DNA of 46,353 bases from Bacteroidetes bacterium UBA5697 (GCA_002420145.1 DIHL01000067.1:1-46353); one strand, 5' to 3'. Shown: positions 16,752 to 25,386, counted from the stretch's first letter. The notes: generated from the sequence alone by a model not told the origin. Numbers and translations: made by a program.

Positions 16752-17494
16752 GTCTTTGGTTACTAACGATATTATTGTCTTTGCCTGTATTAATAACAGG
16801 TCTTATCTTTTTGTCTTTAAAAATTAAAGCGCAAAATTTACGTTTTTTACTAGCCTTTAGTGCTGCGTATTTGTTTGCTATTTCTGTTACACATCTACTG
16901 CCAGAGTGTTACGAAGGAACTAATACAAAAACCATAGGTTTATTTATTTTGGTTGGATTTTTTATTCAAATTGTATTAGAATATTTTAGTACGGGTATTG
17001 AGCATGGCCATACGCATTCGCATTCGCATTCCTGCGAAAAACATTTACCTTTGGGAATGATTATAGGCTTGTATTTACATTCCTTGTTAGAAGGCTTACC
17101 GATATATCAAAGTGGTATTATTGAAGCTCATTCTCATGCAGTATTATCCACTCAAGAATCATTAGTGTTTGGTATTACGGTTCATAATATTCCTATCGCC
17201 ATTGCATTTGTTACTTTGTTATTAGAACACAAAACCTCTAAATTGAAAACAGCATTGTTATTATTAGGTTTTGCATTAATGGCACCATTGGGTTGTTTAA
17301 TTAGCTATGTGCTAAATTCGGTAGGTGTTCAAAATTATGATGGATTCTTAAAATTATCGTTTGCTGTTGTCATTGGGATTTTCTTACATATCTCAACGGC
17401 TATTATGTTTGAAACAGGCGAGAATCATAAATACAATCTTGCTAAAATCATGTCGATGATTGCGGGCGTGTTTTTGGCGGCTTTAATTAGTTAA
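16748..17494 (+). CDS. ZIP-family metal transporter
   Basis: The 248-residue integral inner-membrane protein has about eight hydrophobic segments and a His-rich loop HGHTHSHSHS (about 93-103) between the third and fourth, as in ZIP zinc/iron importers. The first metal-site motif is intact: LHSLLEGLP in the fourth membrane segment. The second, in the fifth segment, reads VHNIPIAIA where most family members have HNxPEG, so the acidic ligand is replaced by Ile. It overlaps the methyltransferase gene upstream by four bases and priA begins two bases after its stop. The family call is secure; the metal and even the direction or efficiency of transport are uncertain because of the motif change. Confidence 0.82.
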   Translation: MSLWLLTILLSLPVLITGLIFLSLKIKAQNLRFLLAFSAAYLFAISVTHLLPECYEGTNTKTIGLFILVGFFIQIVLEYFSTGIEHGHTHSHSHSCEKHLPLGMIIGLYLHSLLEGLPIYQSGIIEAHSHAVLSTQESLVFGITVHNIPIAIAFVTLLLEHKTSKLKTALLLLGFALMAPLGCLISYVLNSVGVQNYDGFLKLSFAVVIGIFLHISTAIMFETGENHKYNLAKIMSMIAGVFLAALIS

Positions 17495-17496
17495 TT

Positions 17497-20001
17497 ATGG
17501 AAAGCAACGATACATTATTTATAGATGTTATTGTTCCGCTATCTGTAGCTAATAAATTCACGTACCGTATACCAAAAGAAATGAATGAGTTTATCGCTGT
17601 TGGTAAACGTGTCATTGTTCAATTTGGGAAATCTAAATTTTACACAGGTATTGTTTACGCCGTTCATTCAAATCCTCCAAAGGAATATGTGGCTAAATAC
17701 ATCGAAACCATTTTAGATGATGAGCCTATCGTCACTGCTTCTCAATTGCAATTATGGGATTGGATTGCTCAATATTATTTATGTAATCCAGGTGATGTGA
17801 TGAATGCAGCATTACCAAGCGGATTGAAATTAAGTAGCACTTCTCATATTACATTAAATCCTGATTTTAGTTTGGATGAAATGCCTTACGATTATTTTAC
17901 AGATAAAGAACATACTGTTTTAGAAGCACTTCAAACTAATGCCTCTTTAAGTTTTGAAGATGTGAGTGTGATGCTTTCTATTAAGACAGTACAGGTATTT
18001 ATTAGTAAATTAATTAAAAAAGGTGCTATTGTTATTTATGAAGAAATTAAGGATAAATACAAACCTAAACTGGTAGATTATATTGGTGTTAATCCCAATT
18101 TATTAAATAACGAATTACAATTAAAAGACGTTTTAGATACATTAGAGAAAAAGGCATTTAAGCAAGCTGAGGTTTTATTATCGGTTTTACATTTATTAAA
18201 AGCGGATGAAATGGCTAAACAATTAGGTTTAGTAAAAAAATCTGTTCTTTTAAAATCCTTTGACACAGCTGTTATTAAAGGTTTAGTGAAGAAAGAAATT
18301 TTCATAGAAACCGAATTAGAAACGAGTCGTTTGTTATTTGACAATAAAGAAAAAACAAATAAAATATTAAACGACTTTCAAATACAAGCGGTAAAAGAAA
18401 TTGAGCAACAATTTGAAACTAAGCAAACGGTTTTATTACACGGTGTTACTGGTTCTGGTAAAACTGAAATTTATTCTGATTTAATTGATAAAGTGATTGC
18501 TCAAGGAAAACAAGTATTATACTTAGTTCCTGAAATTGCTTTGACAACTCAATTGATTAATCGTATTAGAGCAGTGTTTGGAAACTCTGTGGGAATTTAT
18601 CATTCTAAGTTTAGTGAAAACGAACGCGTAGAAATTTGGAATTCTATTTTGCACGAAGGAGATGATAAACTGGATGCCAAACATTTCAATATTGTTTTAG
18701 GAACTCGCTCTGCTTTATTTTTGCCATTCAATAATTTAGGATTAATTATTATTGATGAGGAACATGATAATTCATACAAACAACAAGATCCTGCACCTCG
18801 TTATCATGCGCGTGATGCAGCGATGTATTTAGCTAATTTGCATAAAGCAAAAGTATTATTAGGCACAGCTACTCCATCGTTTGAAAGTTACTATAATGCA
18901 CTTCATCAAAAATTTGGATTAGTTCGTATTGCCGAACGTCATGGTAATGCTAGTATGCCAACGATGGTGGTGTGCGATTTAAAAAAAGAAAATCAGCAAC
19001 ATCAAAATAAAGGTATTTTCTCACATCAATTAGTCACCGCTATTACACAGGCTTTGGCAAAAAAAGAGCAAGTGATTTTATTTCAAAATCGTAGAGGTTT
19101 TGCACCTTATACCGAATGTACGAGTTGTAATTGGATACCGCATTGCACGCACTGCGATGTGGCTTTAATTTATCATAAACAAACTAATAAATTAAGTTGT
19201 CATTATTGTGGTTACACCATGCAACCACCAAAGAGTTGTGGCGCTTGTGGTAATAATAATTTAAAATATAAAGGTTTTGGTACGGAGAAAATAGAAGAAG
19301 AAATAGAAATATTATTTCCAAGTGCTAAAGTAGCTCGTATGGATTTAGATACGACTCGTAGTAAATATGCCTATAAGCAATTGATTGACGAGTTTGAATT
19401 AGGAAACATCGATATTTTGGTTGGTACGCAAATGGTCACCAAAGGTTTGGATTTTGATAATGTGAGTGTGGTTGGTGTGTTAAATGTAGACAGCGTATTA
19501 AACTTCCCTGATTTTCGTTCTTATGAAAAAGCTTATCAATTAATTGTACAAGTAAGTGGTAGGGCAGGACGAAAGGATAAAAAAGGTACTGTGTATGTTC
19601 AAACTAGTCAGCCAGAGCATGCAGTTATTAATCATGTATTAGCCGATAATTACTTGCAGTTTTATCAATCACAAATTAATGAGCGCGAACAATTTCATTA
19701 TCCACCGTTTACGCGTGTTATTGAATTATCTGTTGTTTCAAAAGATGTAAATGTGGTAAACGATATTGCACAACAATTGGCGAATCAATTAAAGCCTTTA
19801 TTTGGTGGCATGATGCTTGGCCCAGAATTTCCTTTGGTAGCTAAAATAAAAGATCAGTACCATAAACGTATTCTCTTAAAAATAAATAGAGAGTATTCTC
19901 CAACCCAAGTACGTAATTTATTAAAGCAAGAAATTGATACGCTTCAATACAATAATAAAAAAAGTATTTACAGGCTGCAGATAGATGCAGATCCAGTTTA
20001 A
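17497..20001 (+). CDS. priA: Primosomal protein N' (replication restart helicase PriA)
   Basis: The 834-residue PriA recognises stalled or repaired forks and loads the replicative helicase. The N-terminal DNA-binding domain (about 1-115) is followed by the superfamily 2 helicase core with Walker A GVTGSGKT (316-323), the DEEH box (420-423), and the zinc-binding cysteine cluster (Cys541 onward, in four CxxC-like pairs up to about residue 588). The helicase C-terminal part includes VGTQMVTKGLDF and QVSGRAGR. All catalytic elements are intact and length is normal. It is the last gene of a tight three-gene run and is followed by a 13-bp hairpin at 20009-20035. Confidence 0.95.
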   Translation: MESNDTLFIDVIVPLSVANKFTYRIPKEMNEFIAVGKRVIVQFGKSKFYTGIVYAVHSNPPKEYVAKYIETILDDEPIVTASQLQLWDWIAQYYLCNPGDVMNAALPSGLKLSSTSHITLNPDFSLDEMPYDYFTDKEHTVLEALQTNASLSFEDVSVMLSIKTVQVFISKLIKKGAIVIYEEIKDKYKPKLVDYIGVNPNLLNNELQLKDVLDTLEKKAFKQAEVLLSVLHLLKADEMAKQLGLVKKSVLLKSFDTAVIKGLVKKEIFIETELETSRLLFDNKEKTNKILNDFQIQAVKEIEQQFETKQTVLLHGVTGSGKTEIYSDLIDKVIAQGKQVLYLVPEIALTTQLINRIRAVFGNSVGIYHSKFSENERVEIWNSILHEGDDKLDAKHFNIVLGTRSALFLPFNNLGLIIIDEEHDNSYKQQDPAPRYHARDAAMYLANLHKAKVLLGTATPSFESYYNALHQKFGLVRIAERHGNASMPTMVVCDLKKENQQHQNKGIFSHQLVTAITQALAKKEQVILFQNRRGFAPYTECTSCNWIPHCTHCDVALIYHKQTNKLSCHYCGYTMQPPKSCGACGNNNLKYKGFGTEKIEEEIEILFPSAKVARMDLDTTRSKYAYKQLIDEFELGNIDILVGTQMVTKGLDFDNVSVVGVLNVDSVLNFPDFRSYEKAYQLIVQVSGRAGRKDKKGTVYVQTSQPEHAVINHVLADNYLQFYQSQINEREQFHYPPFTRVIELSVVSKDVNVVNDIAQQLANQLKPLFGGMMLGPEFPLVAKIKDQYHKRILLKINREYSPTQVRNLLKQEIDTLQYNNKKSIYRLQIDADPV

Positions 20002-20008
20002 GGTTTGT

Positions 20009-20035
20009 TTCAAGGTCGCAATTTGCGACCTTGAA
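20009..20035 (+). terminator. Perfect hairpin after priA
   Basis: The arms 20009-20021 and 20023-20035 are perfect reverse complements (core CAAGGTCGCAA). There is no T run after it, so it may be a weak terminator or a transcript-end stabiliser rather than a classic terminator. Confidence 0.5.
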
Positions 20036-20049
20036 GTTCTAATACTATT

Positions 20050-20069
20050 GCCTAGCATATGTTATAGGC
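20050..20069. repeat. Partial attC-like end at left edge of cassette island
   Basis: GCCTAGCATATGTTATAGGC is partly self-complementary and contains GTTATAGGC, the same nine bases (as GCCTATAAC) that form the outer end of the large inverted repeat at 20786. It lies just beyond the 3' end of the gene at 20095. It looks like the remnant of a further inverted-repeat copy that bounds the island on the left. Confidence 0.4.
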
Positions 20070-20094
20070 TTTAAGTGTTCCACAGTTTATTCTC

Positions 20095-20754
20095 CTATTC
20101 CTTCTGTGTCTTTAAGTTTAAAAATAATATGTAGTAGTCATCATTTTCAAATGAATCAGTGTTTGTCCATTTTCTTTCAAGGTCAACAGAAATCGAATTT
20201 GCTGCATTTTCTTTCCCCATTTTCTTTAGCATTTTAATGTCTTTCCGACGAATACTCTTAATGTCTGATGGATTATGTTTTAGTTTTACAATTGCTTCGC
20301 CTAATGTGTCTAAAGTGTTTTTAGTTTCGTTTGGATTCATAGAAATTATTTTAATAGCATTTAATTCACAACTGTTTCTTTTAAAAGCAATATCGGTCAA
20401 TTCCCCTGTCGTGTCTGCATAGTACCATAAATTGCCATTATAAAACTTAAAGACACGAGATGTCTCTGCATCAAGTTCACTTTTTGATAGGTCTTTAGGA
20501 TTTAATTTTAATATAGAATGATTAAAAGTCCAACGTCCCTTTTCACTTGTCTTGTGTCGGCTCCCATGATTTATACCAATATACGTTAAACGGTATGACG
20601 AATCACTTTCCAATGTCAAATTGGTGATACAGCATTCGCTACTGCGAAAGCATATTGTGTCCGAATACTTTCCGTTTATACTTGTCTGCGAGAAAATTTT
20701 ACAAGAAAAAGAAATTAAGATACTTAAAATAATATGTAGAATAATTTGCTTCAT
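20095..20754 (-). CDS. Secreted protein of unknown function (cassette 1)
   Basis: The protein is 219 residues from ATG 20754; the TTG two codons earlier is a less likely start. It opens with a signal peptide (MKQIILHIILSILISFSCKIFSQ). The Cys in SFSCK is not in a good lipobox. The middle (about 25-120) looks like a beta-rich lipocalin-like module: GKYSDTICFRSSECC, then LTLESDSSYRLTY and GRWTFNHSILKL, the usual pattern of small Bacteroidota exported proteins that report on a polypeptide 'GKW' core. The C-terminal part is charged and helical. I do not recognise a named family. The gene lies between the inverted-repeat ends at 20050-20069 and 20786-20962, like a gene in an integron cassette. Transfer is suggested by that context only. 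Confidence 0.65.
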   Translation of the reverse strand: MKQIILHIILSILISFSCKIFSQTSINGKYSDTICFRSSECCITNLTLESDSSYRLTYIGINHGSRHKTSEKGRWTFNHSILKLNPKDLSKSELDAETSRVFKFYNGNLWYYADTTGELTDIAFKRNSCELNAIKIISMNPNETKNTLDTLGEAIVKLKHNPSDIKSIRRKDIKMLKKMGKENAANSISVDLERKWTNTDSFENDDYYILFLNLKTQKE

Positions 20755-20785
20755 TGTCAATATATTTTGAGTGTCCGCATTTATT

Positions 20786-20968
20786 GCCTATAACGGATTG
20801 CAGCTATAAGAAGTGCGGGTTTGAAACCGTTTTCTACCGAATAGCTAATAACAAAGCTAAATGTTTATTGGCCATTTGCAAAGCGAAAATTAACGAATTG
20901 TCTACCGCTTTTGCAAATGCCGAAGCCCAATGCCCGCATTTTTTATAGGTGCGGTTAGTAGCTGTGGG
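20786..20968. repeat. attC-like imperfect inverted repeat (about 180 bp)
   Basis: The outer arms (from 20786 and to about 20962) pair imperfectly over about 30 bases: CTATAAGAAGTGCGGG at 20804-20819 against CCCGCATTTTTTATAG at 20933-20948, with many G-T pairs. The ends are GCCTATAAC (20786-20794) and GTTAGTAGC (20954-20962), resembling the RYYYAAC and GTTRRRY core sites of integron attC. A nested hairpin pairs 20870-20885 with 20906-20922. It lies between two unrelated short exported-protein genes on the minus strand. Similar gene-separating palindromes are known in Bacteroidota genomes; no integrase is in this window. The 64-codon ORF within it is a by-product of the repeat. Confidence 0.6.
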
Positions 20969-21010
20969 TTTTACTTAGTTTAATTATAATCTATATAGCA
21001 AGGTCGACTA

Positions 21011-21529
21011 TTAGTCACTTGATTCAATAGTAATTGATGTCACTTTACTATTTTCGGTTTTTGTTGGTTCTAAGATAAATGTTATTCCTTCATAAAAATA
21101 ATAAAGCCCTATCCTATCTACTAATGTTGAATCTTTTGTTAAACCATATTTATTAATCAGTTCCTTTTTTGTACTGCCAATTCCAATACCTTTATCAGTC
21201 TTACAATCACACTTTTTTTCTAAGTTTATATTTTTAACAATACTGTCAGTATTTTTTGGATGAGTAGAAAATGTTATGCCTTTTGATCTATATATTAAAA
21301 AACTTGCAGAGCCGCAATCGCTGTCGCCAAAAGTGCCACAACCCTTAACCTTTTGAGTCTTTATTTTATTTTGACCAAATGCATTTTTAACGTCATTAAG
21401 AGTGGATTTGTCAATTGTAATATTGTTGAGTCCAATCCCTGGTTTAATTATACATTTTTTGTTTTCACTAATTTGTCCCCACGTTAGTTTTGCTGTAAGA
21501 AGGAATATTAGAAGAGTCACTGTTTTCAT
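21011..21529 (-). CDS. Secreted protein of unknown function (cassette 2)
   Basis: The 172-residue protein begins with a signal peptide (MKTVTLLIFLLTAKLTWGQ). The mature part contains two similar segments: GIGLNNITIDKSTLNDVKNAFG at about 30-51 and GIGIGSTKKELINKYGLT near 112-130, the latter resembling the short repeated module found in SmpA/BamE-like and related small beta-alpha proteins. Cysteines at CGTFGDSDCG and in the CDC motif could form disulfides. No family is named with confidence. It lies just upstream (on its own strand) of the attC-like repeat and is preceded at 21560-21568 by GCTACTAAC, the same end sequence, so it is framed like a cassette gene. A function cannot be inferred. Confidence 0.65.
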   Translation of the reverse strand: MKTVTLLIFLLTAKLTWGQISENKKCIIKPGIGLNNITIDKSTLNDVKNAFGQNKIKTQKVKGCGTFGDSDCGSASFLIYRSKGITFSTHPKNTDSIVKNINLEKKCDCKTDKGIGIGSTKKELINKYGLTKDSTLVDRIGLYYFYEGITFILEPTKTENSKVTSITIESSD

Positions 21530-21559
21530 ATTTGTAAAATTATGTGTCTTTAACCCATT

Positions 21560-21580
21560 GCTACTAACTAACTTATAAGC
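21560..21580. repeat. Degenerate attC-like end at right edge of cassette island
   Basis: GCTACTAACTAACTTATAAG matches, on the reverse strand, the outer end of the repeat at 20786-20968 (GCTACTAACCGCACCTATAA, 20962 down to 20943). It lies just before the start of the gene at 21529 and marks the right side of the island. The rest of the palindrome appears eroded. Confidence 0.4.
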
Positions 21581-21675
21581 TTATCTTTTGTAAGTATATC
21601 TTGTTGTTTTTGCAAGACATGCTTATGTTTTATATTCCTATTTGGTATTATAAAGATAACTTTTAAATTTTAAAC

Positions 21676-21706
21676 AAAAAATCCCGCAACATCGTTGCGG
21701 GATTTT
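21676..21706 (-). terminator. Terminator after hppD
   Basis: The stem ATCCCGCAAC (21681-21690) pairs with GTTGCGGGAT (21694-21703) around a three-base loop, with A and T runs on either side. It ends the minus-strand tyrosine-catabolism transcript and can also act on the plus strand. Confidence 0.85.
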
Positions 21707-21756
21707 TAATTACAGTTAAAACTTTCTTAACTTTTTAACCTTTCAACTTTCTAAAC

Positions 21757-22917
21757 TTATAAAGTTCCTCTCAAGGCTTGCTCTCTTTCAATAGATTCAA
21801 ACAAGGCTTTAAAGTTACCAGCACCAAAACCTTTAGCGCCCATACGTTGAATGATTTCGTAAAACAACGTTGGTCTGTCTTCTACTGGTTTGGTGAAGAT
21901 TTGCAATAAGTAGCCTTCTTCATCGGCATCTACTAAAATAGATAAACGTTGAAGCTCTTTAATATCTTCTTTCATCATATCCATGTGCACGCCTAATCTA
22001 CGTGGAATATCATCATAGTATGCTTGCGGCGGTGGTGGTAAAAACTCCACACCACGTGCTTTTAAATCAGCTACAGTTTTAATAATATCATCAGTCGCTA
22101 AAGCTAAATGTTGCACACCGGCACCTTCATAAAAATCAATATACTCTTCAATTTGAGATTTTTTCTTTCCTTCAGCTGGTTCGTTAATTGGAAACTTAAT
22201 TCTACCATTTCCGTTACTCATTACTTTACTCATTAAAGCCGAGTATTCAGTTGTAATTTGTTTGTCATCAAAGGTTAAAAAGTTGACGAAGCCCATCACA
22301 TCTTCATACCATTTCACAGTAGCATTCATTTGATTCCAACCTACGTTGCCAACCATGTGATCAATAAATTTTAATCCTACTGGCGCTGGGTTGTAATCGC
22401 TTTTCCAAGGTTTAAATCCAGGTAAAAAATCTCCTTTATAATTTTTACGCTCCACAAACATGTGAACCGTTTCTCCATAAGTATAAATACCAGCGCGAAC
22501 TACTTCTCCATGTTCATCTTTTTCTACCACTGGCTCCATATAAACTTTAGCACCACGTTTCACAGTTTCTTCAAACGATTTACGAGCATCTTCTACCCAT
22601 AATGCAATTACTTTAACACCATCTCCATGTTTTTTTACATGCTCTCCAATTGGTGAATTGCTATTTAAAGCTGTAGTTAATACTAAACGAATTTTATCTT
22701 GTTTTAAAACGTAAGATACTCTGTCTTTTAAACCAGTTTCTAATCCTGCGTATGCATAAGATTGGAAACCAAAAGCAGTTTTGTAATAGTGTGCCGATTG
22801 TTTGGCGTTGCCAACATAAAATTCCACATAATCAGTTCCTAATAAAGGTAAGAAATCTTGCGCTCCTTCAAATATTTTTTCTAGTCCGTATTCTACGTTT
22901 TTTACTTCTTTAGCCAT
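21757..22917 (-). CDS. hppD: 4-hydroxyphenylpyruvate dioxygenase
   Basis: The 386-residue cytoplasmic enzyme converts 4-hydroxyphenylpyruvate to homogentisate, the second step of tyrosine breakdown. It is built from two vicinal-oxygen-chelate halves. The iron ligands are visible as His187 (IDHMVGNV), His270 (VQHLAL) and Glu354 (LFYEIIQR). The C-terminal helix with GAGNFKALFESIEREQ is characteristic. Length and motifs are normal. It lies downstream of hmgA on the same strand with a 128-base gap that contains a 24-codon ORF coupled to hmgA. The strand order TrhO-hmgA-hppD suggests one transcript, ended by the hairpin at 21676-21706. The call is secure. Confidence 0.95.
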   Translation of the reverse strand: MAKEVKNVEYGLEKIFEGAQDFLPLLGTDYVEFYVGNAKQSAHYYKTAFGFQSYAYAGLETGLKDRVSYVLKQDKIRLVLTTALNSNSPIGEHVKKHGDGVKVIALWVEDARKSFEETVKRGAKVYMEPVVEKDEHGEVVRAGIYTYGETVHMFVERKNYKGDFLPGFKPWKSDYNPAPVGLKFIDHMVGNVGWNQMNATVKWYEDVMGFVNFLTFDDKQITTEYSALMSKVMSNGNGRIKFPINEPAEGKKKSQIEEYIDFYEGAGVQHLALATDDIIKTVADLKARGVEFLPPPPQAYYDDIPRRLGVHMDMMKEDIKELQRLSILVDADEEGYLLQIFTKPVEDRPTLFYEIIQRMGAKGFGAGNFKALFESIEREQALRGTL

Positions 22918-22971
22918 AATTTAATTTTTTTGATTGAATATTTTTTAATATGATGAATTATAAATTTAGTT

Positions 22972-23046
22972 TTATAACGATTCGGTACACATAGCCATGT
23001 AAAGAGAACGAAGCTCTAATTTGTTTTTTAATAATTTAGATTCCAT
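22972..23046 (-). CDS. 24-residue ORF coupled to hmgA stop
   Basis: This short ORF starts at the ATG that overlaps the hmgA stop codon (TAATG at 23048-23044), the usual arrangement for translational re-initiation. It encodes 24 residues: basic and leucine-rich at first (MESKLLKNKLELRSLY) and ending in MAMCTESL. There is no signal peptide. It occupies most of the gap before hppD, whose start lies 54 bases beyond. I do not recognise it. It may be a real small peptide, a spacer that couples hppD translation, or a chance ORF. Confidence 0.3.
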   Translation of the reverse strand: MESKLLKNKLELRSLYMAMCTESL

Positions 23047-24203
23047 TATTCTACCCAACTTTTATAATATTTTCCATCATCAATTCCCATAGCGTCTTCA
23101 GTTACCATTAACGGTCTAAATGTATCAACCATCACTGCTAATTCTTGCGTAACTGTTTGTCCGATACTACGCTCCATAGCTCCAGGCGCAGGACCATGAG
23201 GAATTCCTTTTGGATGTAAGGTGATATGACCTTGTTCAATATTGTTACGGCTCATAAAATCACCGTCTACATAATATAATACTTCATCGCTATCAATATT
23301 ACTATGATTGTATGGAGCTGGAATTGATTGTGGGTGATAATCATATAAACGCGGTACAAACGAACATACTACAAATGTTGATGTTTCAAATGTTTGGTGA
23401 ACTGGTGGTGGCTGATGCACACGTCCAGTAATTGGTTCAAAATTATGAATGCTAAATCCATATGGGAAATTGTATCCATCCCAACCAACAACATCAAATG
23501 GATGAGTAGCATAAACAACTTCATGCATCATTCCTTCTTTTTTGATTTTAATAATGAAGTCACCTTTCTCATCGTATGTTTCTAATTCACTAGGTAATTT
23601 AAAATCACGCTCGCAAAATGGCGAGTGTTCTAATAATTGTCCAGACGAACTCTTATAACGCTTTGGTGTATAAAATGGAGCAAATGATTCTACATAAAAT
23701 AAACGGTTATCACTTGTTTCAAATTCAATTTGATAAATCATTCCTCTTGGAATAATTAAGTAATCGCCATATTCAAAATTAATATTTCCTAAAAATGTTC
23801 TTAATTTTCCTTTGCCTTTGTGAATAAAAATTAGTTCATCCGCATCCGCATTTTTATAAAAGTATTTTGTTAAGCTTTCTGTTGGTGCTGCTAATCCAAT
23901 ATGACAATCGCCATTCAATAAAACGGTTTTTCTACTTTCTAAAAAGTCGGCCGTTGGCTTTATTTCAAATCCTTTTAATAAAAGTGATTTTATATTTTTA
24001 TCAATCGCAATTTTTGGTTGAACAGAATAACTCTTTAAAATTTCTTTTACTTGAGTTGGCCTATGAATATGATATGATAAAGACGAATGTCCACTGAATC
24101 CTTCAGTTCCAAATAATTGCTCATAATAAAAATTTCCTTGCGGAGATTTAAATATGGTGTGGCGCTTTTGTGGAATATTACCTAAGTGATGATAAATTGG
24201 CAT
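23046..24203 (-). CDS. hmgA: Homogentisate 1,2-dioxygenase
   Basis: The 385-residue enzyme opens the ring of homogentisate to maleylacetoacetate, the step after HppD. It is of the shorter bacterial form, with a cupin fold. The conserved N-terminal segment YEQLFGTEGFSGHSSLSY is present. The iron site appears in the C-terminal cupin: PYNHSNIDSDE and the later GIPHGPAPG motif supply the expected His/Glu/His ligands. The start ATG at 24203 is only ten bases after the end of trhO, so the two genes are probably co-transcribed. No maleylacetoacetate isomerase or fumarylacetoacetase gene is in the window, so the later steps are elsewhere. Confidence 0.93.
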   Translation of the reverse strand: MPIYHHLGNIPQKRHTIFKSPQGNFYYEQLFGTEGFSGHSSLSYHIHRPTQVKEILKSYSVQPKIAIDKNIKSLLLKGFEIKPTADFLESRKTVLLNGDCHIGLAAPTESLTKYFYKNADADELIFIHKGKGKLRTFLGNINFEYGDYLIIPRGMIYQIEFETSDNRLFYVESFAPFYTPKRYKSSSGQLLEHSPFCERDFKLPSELETYDEKGDFIIKIKKEGMMHEVVYATHPFDVVGWDGYNFPYGFSIHNFEPITGRVHQPPPVHQTFETSTFVVCSFVPRLYDYHPQSIPAPYNHSNIDSDEVLYYVDGDFMSRNNIEQGHITLHPKGIPHGPAPGAMERSIGQTVTQELAVMVDTFRPLMVTEDAMGIDDGKYYKSWVE

Positions 24204-24213
24204 ATGTACTATT

Positions 24214-25287
24214 TTATTTTTTTAAAGATAATTCATTTTTTAATATTTCAGCTAAGTTTGGCCTTAATCTGCTTTTGTAAACTGATAAACATTCTGGTCC
24301 GTTTTTTACACGTCCCTTTCTTAATTCACGCTGCATTTCAATCGGTAATGCAGCAATTTCTTGGCACTTAGGAGTACAACATCCTTGCATTTTTTCGGCA
24401 CATTCATCACATTGAATAAACAATAAGTGACAATCATCATTTTTGCAGTTCACATGTGTATCGCAAGGTTTGCTGCATTGGTGGCAATTACTTAAAACAT
24501 CTTCGGTAATTCGTTCTCCAATTCTTTCATCAAACACAAAGTTGATGCCTCTAAATTTGCTTTCTAAACCTTGTTCTTTTACTTCTCTAGCATATTGAAT
24601 AATACCGCCCTGTAAATGATTTACATCTTTAAATCCTTTATGTTTTAAATAAGCACTGGCTTTTTCGCAACGAATACCGCCAGTACAATACATAATCACT
24701 TTTTTATCTTCCTGTCCTTTTAAGTGGTCAACTACCAAAGGCAATTCTTCTCTAAAAGTATCAGCATCAGGGCAAAAAGCATTATCAAATCGTCCTACTT
24801 CACTTTCGTAATGATTTCTCATATCAACTACAATCGTGTTTGGGTCTTCAATGGCTTTATTAAAACCTTCGGCATTTAAATAGGTTCCAGTATTAGCAGA
24901 ATCAAAAGTTGGATCGTTAATACCATCGGCTACTACTTTTTCTTTAACTTTAATAATTAGTTTATAAAACGATTTTCCGTTTCCATCAACCGCAATTTTA
25001 AAAGGAATGTTATTAAAGCGCTCATCACTATATAATTGTTTCACAAAAGTATCCCAGTTTTCTTTTGGGATATTCATTTGAGCATTAATTCCTTCTTGAG
25101 CAATATATATTCTTCCAAAACAGTTTAAATTGGTCCATTGGATAAAAAAATTATCTCTTAATTCTTTGGGATTCTCAATTTTTACATATTTGTAAAAAGA
25201 GAAAGTAACTCGCTCAATTTTTTCTTGAGCTAAACGAGCTTTAAGCTCGTCTTTGTTAATACGGTTTCTTAATTCTGGCATTTTCAT
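24214..25287 (-). CDS. trhO: tRNA uridine-34 hydroxylase (rhodanese-like) TrhO
   Basis: The 357-residue cytoplasmic enzyme hydroxylates uridine 34 in certain tRNAs, the oxygen-dependent route to 5-methoxyuridine derivatives. An N-terminal acylphosphatase-like region (about 25-115) contains GRIYIAQEGINAQM. A rhodanese domain follows (about 140-245) with the active cysteine Cys201 in the loop CTGGIRCEKA. A C-terminal cysteine-rich region (about 268-308, nine or more cysteines) probably binds metal and is common in the family. Length is normal. A TACCTTTG box upstream at 25379-25386 fits its promoter. It is the first gene of the minus-strand run that includes hmgA and hppD. Confidence 0.92.
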   Translation of the reverse strand: MKMPELRNRINKDELKARLAQEKIERVTFSFYKYVKIENPKELRDNFFIQWTNLNCFGRIYIAQEGINAQMNIPKENWDTFVKQLYSDERFNNIPFKIAVDGNGKSFYKLIIKVKEKVVADGINDPTFDSANTGTYLNAEGFNKAIEDPNTIVVDMRNHYESEVGRFDNAFCPDADTFREELPLVVDHLKGQEDKKVIMYCTGGIRCEKASAYLKHKGFKDVNHLQGGIIQYAREVKEQGLESKFRGINFVFDERIGERITEDVLSNCHQCSKPCDTHVNCKNDDCHLLFIQCDECAEKMQGCCTPKCQEIAALPIEMQRELRKGRVKNGPECLSVYKSRLRPNLAEILKNELSLKK

Positions 25288-25378
25288 AATAGATATAATT
25301 GCAGGTTATACTATCCTTTTGTTTTGTTAAAATTAAAAAGGTTTGATTTTCAAATCAGCACATTTTTAATTACGTTTG

Positions 25379-25386
25379 CAAAGGTA
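25379..25386 (-). promoter_or_regulatory. Putative -7 box upstream of trhO
   Basis: On the minus strand this reads TACCTTTG, an exact TAnnTTTG box, about 92 bases before the trhO start. The -33 element is not clear. It would drive trhO-hmgA-hppD. Confidence 0.4.

Noticed and set aside
20009..20035. An attC-like site directly after priA
   Set aside because: It is a simple short perfect hairpin without the core-site ends seen at 20061 and 20786.
20754..20948. A 64-codon ORF on the plus strand (starts TTG, encodes a cysteine-rich peptide)
   Set aside because: It lies within the attC-like inverted repeat and its cysteines come from repeat bases; there is no start signal.
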